A stretch of 64,000 nt of DNA from an uncultured Anaerolineae bacterium. GTDB taxonomy: Bacteria > Chloroflexota > Anaerolineae > Promineifilales > Promineifilaceae. Every line of letters starts with the position of its first letter. The first letter of the stretch is position 1. Position numbers and translations under genes: made by a program. The stretch lies in NCBI GenBank assembly GCA_905479495.1, contig CAJQMR010000009.1:124001-188000 (forward strand), read 5' to 3'. Of the stretch, positions 61,001 through 64,000 are shown one piece after another. The notes beneath the pieces are model-generated. The model was not told where the DNA came from. It did not search any database and saw only the letters and a list, made by a program, of their open reading frames with translations.

Positions 61001-61889
61001 CGTATTACTAAAGGAAGAGGTGGGGTTATTAAAACGCACGTTGCCCGAAAACATCGAGATTGAATTGGTGGCTGAGCCGGAAGAGTATCTGATTAATGCT
61101 GATTTGACGCGTATCCAGCAGGTGATCATGAATCTGGCGGTTAACGCCCGAGATGCTCTGCCTGACGGAGGGCATTTAACGCTAACGCTAGAAAGTCTTG
61201 ATCTGGATGATACCAAAGAGTTGCCGCTGCCGAATATGCTTCCGGGAAGCTGGATTCACCTTTCAATTGCAGATACTGGCGTTGGCATTGCGCCTGACAT
61301 TATTGATCATATTTTTGATCCTTTCTTCACTACGAAAGAGATAGGGGATGGCACAGGCCTGGGTTTATCCCAGGTACATGGCATTGTCGGACAGCATGAT
61401 GGTTTTATTGACGTTTCCAGCGAACTGGGGCAGGGGACGACGTTTGATATCTATCTACCTTGGCTAGACACAGATGTCCGCTTTTCTCTTGAGCCACAGA
61501 TGAAGGATCTGCAATACGGCCGTGGTCAGCGCATTCTGATTGTGGAAGATGAAACGGCCCTGCGCGAGGTACTGGCTGAGGCCCTGACGGAGTGGCAATA
61601 CGATGTGCTGCAAGCTGGTGATGGTGAGCAGGCCATCACTTTACTAACCGAAAATGGAGTGGGTGTCGATTTAGTTATTAGCGACCTGGTGATGCCCAGG
61701 ATGGGCGGGACTGCTTTTGTACAGGCGCTGCGCCAACATGGGTGGCACATGCCGATCCTGATCATGTCGGGCCATCCGCTAAATCTTGATATGGACTTGT
61801 TGCAAGCGGCCAGTGTGTTTCGGGTATTGTCCAAGCCGCTGAATCCGTTGATGCTTAACCAAGTTATTGCTGAGGCGCTGTCAGGGTAA
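58080..61889 (+). CDS. Hybrid sensor histidine kinase with PAS, GAF and receiver domains
   Basis: 1269 aa. Membrane span (about 18-37), an extracytoplasmic sensor region (to about 305), second span (about 308-330). Then PAS (about 353-465), GAF (about 492-637), PAS (about 645-763), PAS (about 785-885), HisKA with GIAHDFNNLLAV (phospho-His near 905), ATPase domain with NLAVNARDAL and DTGVGI...DPFFTTKEIGDGTGLGL, and a C-terminal receiver (ILIVEDETAL, VISDLVMPRMGG, phospho-Asp near 1201). I use ATG 58080, with GGAG 8 bases before. The upstream ATG at 57972 overlaps a TATAAT and is unlikely. No output regulator gene next to it. Confidence 0.93.
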   Translation: MKLDQENRKELVGMIPRWWLLALIGSLLFLIIGSLLFYRAQEQHLQQDVEENLTAIARLKVDQIVAWREDQLDDAMTLANSAFFHRTITHYLASPHTEPDPELEDLFSLVKQENGYLSLALLNMDGAIVVGSQDAIGLPEQYYTAIETAVQENRPVLIDLHRHADSPTESIHISVVAPVYADASQGAQPLGTLLLVTDAAKLLYPLVSSWPVSSRSAETLLIRQEGDEVLFLNDLRHQPDTALSLYLPLSQDDLPAVMAIQGQTGFVRGYDYRGVEVAAVLLPVPDSPWYMVSKVDAAEAFAAWRVRAGVILATALGLVTMIFSVGLFLWQRSRKVYYQALYQAEADLRRSIRRHDITLNAIGDGVIVTNAHGEVELLNPVAEILTGWNKDEAVGKPLTQVFKILHEETRTAVENPVTRVLQMGKIQGLANYTLLITRDGQERPIADSAAPILDEDGQITGVVLVFRDQTEERLAQRLTQLRLDLNSFATDHTLDELLTWTLDAAGDLVHSPLGFYHFIAADQKTILLQQWSTRTIEEFCRVKVDDQHYPLFKAGVWADCMRQKKPIIHNDFATLENKKGMPAGHAEVIRELIVPIMRGDRVMAIIGVGNKPTPYTDHDIELVSFMADLSWQIVESKQSQEELRESEEILATAEAVAEMGSWKWDLQTQKVTWSEGMYRLFALSPDSFNGDLNQIVSDRIHPDDIAAVQASNNRVLMANNPAPISYRIVWPDGTERTVWAQGELVLNEHNEPIALSGYVQDITSRQQAEQERDRLLTRIQQQARQLKKVMEAAPEGIILLDSQYRVLQANAVARQALTVLTNGANNETIARLGDRGVEMLLTSPPKGLWHEVAADERLFEISARQLEHAPDRQGWVLVLRETTKQREIEEQLQRQERLAAVGKLAAGIAHDFNNLLAVIVLYAQLLEVKLDLEPKEKGQLETIVQQANRASRLIQQILDFSRRSTITKEPLELRVLLKEEVGLLKRTLPENIEIELVAEPEEYLINADLTRIQQVIMNLAVNARDALPDGGHLTLTLESLDLDDTKELPLPNMLPGSWIHLSIADTGVGIAPDIIDHIFDPFFTTKEIGDGTGLGLSQVHGIVGQHDGFIDVSSELGQGTTFDIYLPWLDTDVRFSLEPQMKDLQYGRGQRILIVEDETALREVLAEALTEWQYDVLQAGDGEQAITLLTENGVGVDLVISDLVMPRMGGTAFVQALRQHGWHMPILIMSGHPLNLDMDLLQAASVFRVLSKPLNPLMLNQVIAEALSG

Positions 61890-61903
61890 ACGGCCTAACA
61901 ACT

Positions 61904-62347
61904 TTAGGGCTGTCTAAAAACAGGTTGGAACCGGCTCAGCCAGATTTGCTCTTCAACGATAATCTCTTTATCGTGGGCGAGTTGGCTGAGCCGGTTTTCT
62001 ATTTGCATCGCGACCAAGTCTTCTATCCAGGCGTCTTGCCAATTTTGGCGGAGATGTTCGCGCAATGTTGCTAAATCGGTGGTGTAGGTGGCAAAGGTAA
62101 TGAGCTGCCGCTGCGCCGGGTGGAACCAGCCGCGCTGCACTGCCTCGCGTAACGCGTCTTCTGCCTGCGCGTAGCTGATGTAATCGCTCTCCTCTTGAAT
62201 CCAGCCCACAAGGTGGCGCTCATTTTCCAGGCGGACGTAGATGGGGGATGGCTCACCGTTGGGGTGGATGTCGAGCAGACGGCCGTTTCCCACTTCCAAC
62301 ACTCCCTGAATTTGTTTTAGAGCATGAACCATGCTCTCGGGGGCCAT
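61904..62347 (-). CDS. C-terminal part of a SAM-dependent methyltransferase, in frame with the part upstream
   Basis: 147 codons from ATG 62347. It continues what the upstream frame begins: ESMVHALKQIQGVLEVGNGRLLDIHP is what normally follows the FDMVLLSWSL strand in class I methyltransferases (the 'hRVLkPGGrLl' region). It is in the same reading frame, with only two TGA codons (62353-62348) between. Read through, the two make a 247-residue protein of normal length. So this is either the second half of a selenoprotein, of a pseudogene, or a separately translated piece; the ATG has no good ribosome binding site. Confidence 0.7.
   Translation of the reverse strand: MAPESMVHALKQIQGVLEVGNGRLLDIHPNGEPSPIYVRLENERHLVGWIQEESDYISYAQAEDALREAVQRGWFHPAQRQLITFATYTTDLATLREHLRQNWQDAWIEDLVAMQIENRLSQLAHDKEIIVEEQIWLSRFQPVFRQP
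62319..62337 (-). promoter_or_regulatory. Candidate bacterial SECIS hairpin
   Basis: Minus-strand RNA AGAGCAUG, loop GUU, CAUGCUCU: perfect 8-bp stem. The loop begins 21 nt after the first TGA and 18 nt after the second, and its first base is G, which fits the general form of bacterial SECIS elements (short stem-loop 16-37 nt downstream, G early in the loop). Confidence 0.5.
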
Positions 62348-62350
62348 TCA

Positions 62351-62647
62351 TCACAAGGACCAGCTGAGCAGCACCATGTCAAATTTTTTGCCGGGGGGCA
62401 AATCTTCCAGGGCAAGCGGGTGGTAGCTGATCTTGTGGGCCAGTTCTGGGGGCAGGTTGGCTTTGGCTACTGCTATGCGATCCCCGTTGGGGTCGATGGC
62501 GGTAATGTGGGCGGCGTGGGGGGCAAGGTGGGTGGTGATACGGCCGTTGCCGCAGCCCACTTCCAACACCCGCTGCCCAGTTAAATCCCCTGCCAACGCG
62601 AGCAGTGCTTCAAATTCTCTCTCTTCTGGATCAATTCGTATAGACAT
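62351..62647 (-). CDS. N-terminal part of a SAM-dependent methyltransferase, ends at two in-frame TGA codons
   Basis: 98 codons. Motif I is VLEVGCGNGRITTHLA (about 27-42), motif II AIDPNGDRIAVAKANLP, and motif III-IV region KFDMVLLSWSL, after which come TGA TGA. A Rossmann methyltransferase cannot be complete at this point: half of the sheet is missing. The rest is encoded without a frame change in 62347-61904. TGA serves as an ordinary stop for other genes here (for example those ending at 19456, 26266 and 49084), so the two codons could be nonsense mutations or selenocysteine sites. Confidence 0.75.
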   Translation of the reverse strand: MSIRIDPEEREFEALLALAGDLTGQRVLEVGCGNGRITTHLAPHAAHITAIDPNGDRIAVAKANLPPELAHKISYHPLALEDLPPGKKFDMVLLSWSL

Positions 62648-62693
62648 TGTTCTTTGCTGTCACCTATTGGTTTTACAAGAAACCTTTACCTGT

Positions 62694-62811
62694 CATGCTG
62701 AGGTCCCCCGAAGCATCCCTCAAACGGTAGCCTGACCAAAACTTCATCTCGCGGATATTGGTTTTTTCGGGCGCAGGTTAGAGGGATTTTTCGCTGCGCT
62801 CAAAATGACAA
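62694..62811. repeat. Dispersed element with TGTCATGCTGAG-like inverted ends
   Basis: Starts CTGTCATGCTGAGGTCCCCC and ends TTCGCTGCGCTCAAAATGACA, whose ends are imperfect inverted complements (TGTCATnnTGAG). A style of intergenic repeat common in environmental bacteria; a shorter relative may lie at 55114-55150. No gene. Confidence 0.5.
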
Positions 62812-64000
62812 TTAGGGGTGTTTATTGCCCCACTGGATTGTTTGCCCTCCAGCAAAGTCGGGCAGTTGGTGGCTGCCTGTTTGCTGCAAGGTTTCCAGCA
62901 GCGCCTGCATCTGGCTGGCGCTGAGTTGATCTTCCCAAGTTTCCAGCAGTGAAGGATTGCCTGGCAAGTTGTCCATATTGTAGGCGATGGCGGCTTTGAT
63001 TAACGTCTCCAGATGAAAGGCGCGCAGCATATCGTCGATGGTTTCCCGCAGTCGGTTGCGTGGCGCGAGCAGCCGTGTGCCGCTGGCGGTGAGGCGGAAC
63101 TCGCTGCTGGCGGGCACGGTGATTGATGCAGTTTGCCAGCTTTCAGTAGATTCGTCATAGGTGGTTTTTAGTGTAATCGATTGGCCATCGAGCCAGGCGG
63201 TGAGCGTGGCGTTGGGGCTAATGCCGCGCAGGTGGATGCGGTAGCTGCGCTTGGCAGGGATGTGGTTGACGTCGCCGCTGGCTGGATGAATTGTGATGCT
63301 CATGACGTTATCTAACCAGTCCTGCTGGAACCTGGTGAGTACGTAGCTGCCATTTTTATAAGCTAGCGATTCGCCATCGTCTTCGTAAAGCGTAAATTCC
63401 CCATCTGCCCCGGCAAAGCAGTGCAGATCGATTCGTTCGGGGTTGTCGATGCCGCCCCAGCCGACTTTTGGCCCCAGCGGGACAATCGCCCCGGCTTTGG
63501 CAAAGAGGGGGATGTCGTGGAGACGGCCGTACTGCACCAGCCATCTATCACCTTGAAACTGCTCTCCGGTAAAAAAGTGATGCCACGTCCCCGGCGGCAG
63601 CCAGACCACCTGGCGGCTGAGCTGCGTGCCGGGGTCGGCAGGGGTGGTGTAGGGGGCAGCGATGAGCTCGGGGCCGAAGGTGTACTGCTGCGGGCAGAGG
63701 TACGCTTCGTCGCGCGTGGGAAAGTCGTGATACATGGGGCGAATCATTGCCTGGTGCTGGGTGGCGTTGCGCCAGGACAGCGTGTACAGGTAAGGGATAA
63801 GCGCGTGGCGCAGCTGCATGGCGTCACGGGTGATGGCAAACGTTTCAGCATTGTAGCCCCAGGGACGGCGTTCGTGAAAAGGGTTATTGGTGCTGTGCAG
63901 GCGAAAGATAGGACTAAAGACGCCAAACTGCACCCAGCGTGTGTACAGTTCGGCTTCCTCCACGCCAAACATGTGGCCGCCAATGTCATGGCTCCACCAA
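62812..64000 (-). CDS. Glycoside hydrolase family 31 (alpha-glucosidase type), 5' end outside the window
   Basis: The frame is open to the right edge (396 codons visible). The first visible residues WWSHDIGGHMFG are the GH31 segment downstream of the catalytic nucleophile region, followed by YTRWVQFGVFSPIFRLHSTN and RHALIPYLYTL, then beta domains (ELIAAPYTTP, VWLPPGTWHHFFTGE, IPLFAKAGAIVPLGP). GH31 enzymes cleave alpha-glucosides or alpha-xylosides. The catalytic Asp residues lie upstream and cannot be checked here. The internal ATG at 63972 is not the start. Confidence 0.92.
   Translation of the reverse strand, partial: WWSHDIGGHMFGVEEAELYTRWVQFGVFSPIFRLHSTNNPFHERRPWGYNAETFAITRDAMQLRHALIPYLYTLSWRNATQHQAMIRPMYHDFPTRDEAYLCPQQYTFGPELIAAPYTTPADPGTQLSRQVVWLPPGTWHHFFTGEQFQGDRWLVQYGRLHDIPLFAKAGAIVPLGPKVGWGGIDNPERIDLHCFAGADGEFTLYEDDGESLAYKNGSYVLTRFQQDWLDNVMSITIHPASGDVNHIPAKRSYRIHLRGISPNATLTAWLDGQSITLKTTYDESTESWQTASITVPASSEFRLTASGTRLLAPRNRLRETIDDMLRAFHLETLIKAAIAYNMDNLPGNPSLLETWEDQLSASQMQALLETLQQTGSHQLPDFAGGQTIQWGNKHP

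Noticed and set aside
62351-62647. Frameshift as explanation for the split methyltransferase
   Set aside because: Both halves are in the same frame; only two TGA codons separate them, so no insertion or deletion is needed.

Overview
The window looks like chromosomal DNA from a Chloroflexota bacterium, probably from the Anaerolineae/Caldilineae side. That is an inference from gene content and style: a crtB-crtI-membrane lycopene cyclase-cruF carotenoid operon, a MerR/B12 photoreceptor, a prokaryotic ubiquitin-like operon, secreted beta-helix proteins ending in a YLPxVxK-like tail, and DUF4342 and DUF2905 proteins. I see no rRNA, tRNA, CRISPR array, transposase or integrase. The palindrome ACGGCCGT occurs throughout at roughly 23 copies per 10 kb (counted in the first 10 kb), far above chance. 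Inside genes it often reads as TAV, NGR or RP.

Layout. 1-4.0 kb: carotenoid operon on the minus strand (crtB, crtI, lycopene cyclase, partial cruF). 4.2-12.0 kb: tex, a DUF4380-like gene, an APH-like kinase and a GldA/F/G-type ABC exporter set. 12.3-15.7 kb: secG, an oligopeptide-type binding protein, a conserved hypothetical and a lipoprotein esterase. 16-19.5 kb: a WecA/MraY-like transferase, upp, and divergently ruvB and DUF2905. 19.8-24.7 kb: two CNNM/CorC-type transporters, a membrane protein and an M32 carboxypeptidase. 24.9-27.7 kb: the CarH-like regulator and a photolyase. 27.8-37.7 kb: the ubiquitin-like locus. 38-48 kb: a GNAT, two CSLREA/beta-helix paralogues, a 1774-aa repeat protein and a remnant of a third paralogue. 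48.2-57.8 kb: PrsW-like proteins, a secreted trypsin-like protease, an ArsA-type ATPase, a beta-propeller protein, small membrane proteins and queA. 58-64 kb: a large hybrid histidine kinase, a methyltransferase split by two in-frame TGA codons, and a GH31 glycosidase cut by the right edge.

How the genes work together. The carotenoid operon and the carH-photolyase unit each have a strong sigma70-type promoter whose -35 box sits in the last of several 11-bp direct repeats (nnACAAAAnAT-like), in the same phase. This suggests one B12/light-responsive regulator controls both pigment synthesis and DNA photorepair. The minus-strand locus at 27.8-37.7 kb encodes a dynamin-like GTPase, a partner protein, E1, a ubiquitin-like protein, E2, a membrane-anchored JAB protease, a second JAB protease and two RING-like zinc proteins. 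That is a complete set of parts for conjugating and removing a ubiquitin-like protein, possibly at a membrane.

Other points of note: the double-TGA methyltransferase has a hairpin at the position expected for a bacterial SECIS element. Several families of short dispersed repeats lie directly against stop codons, and one copy is inside a coding region of the ubiquitin-like locus.
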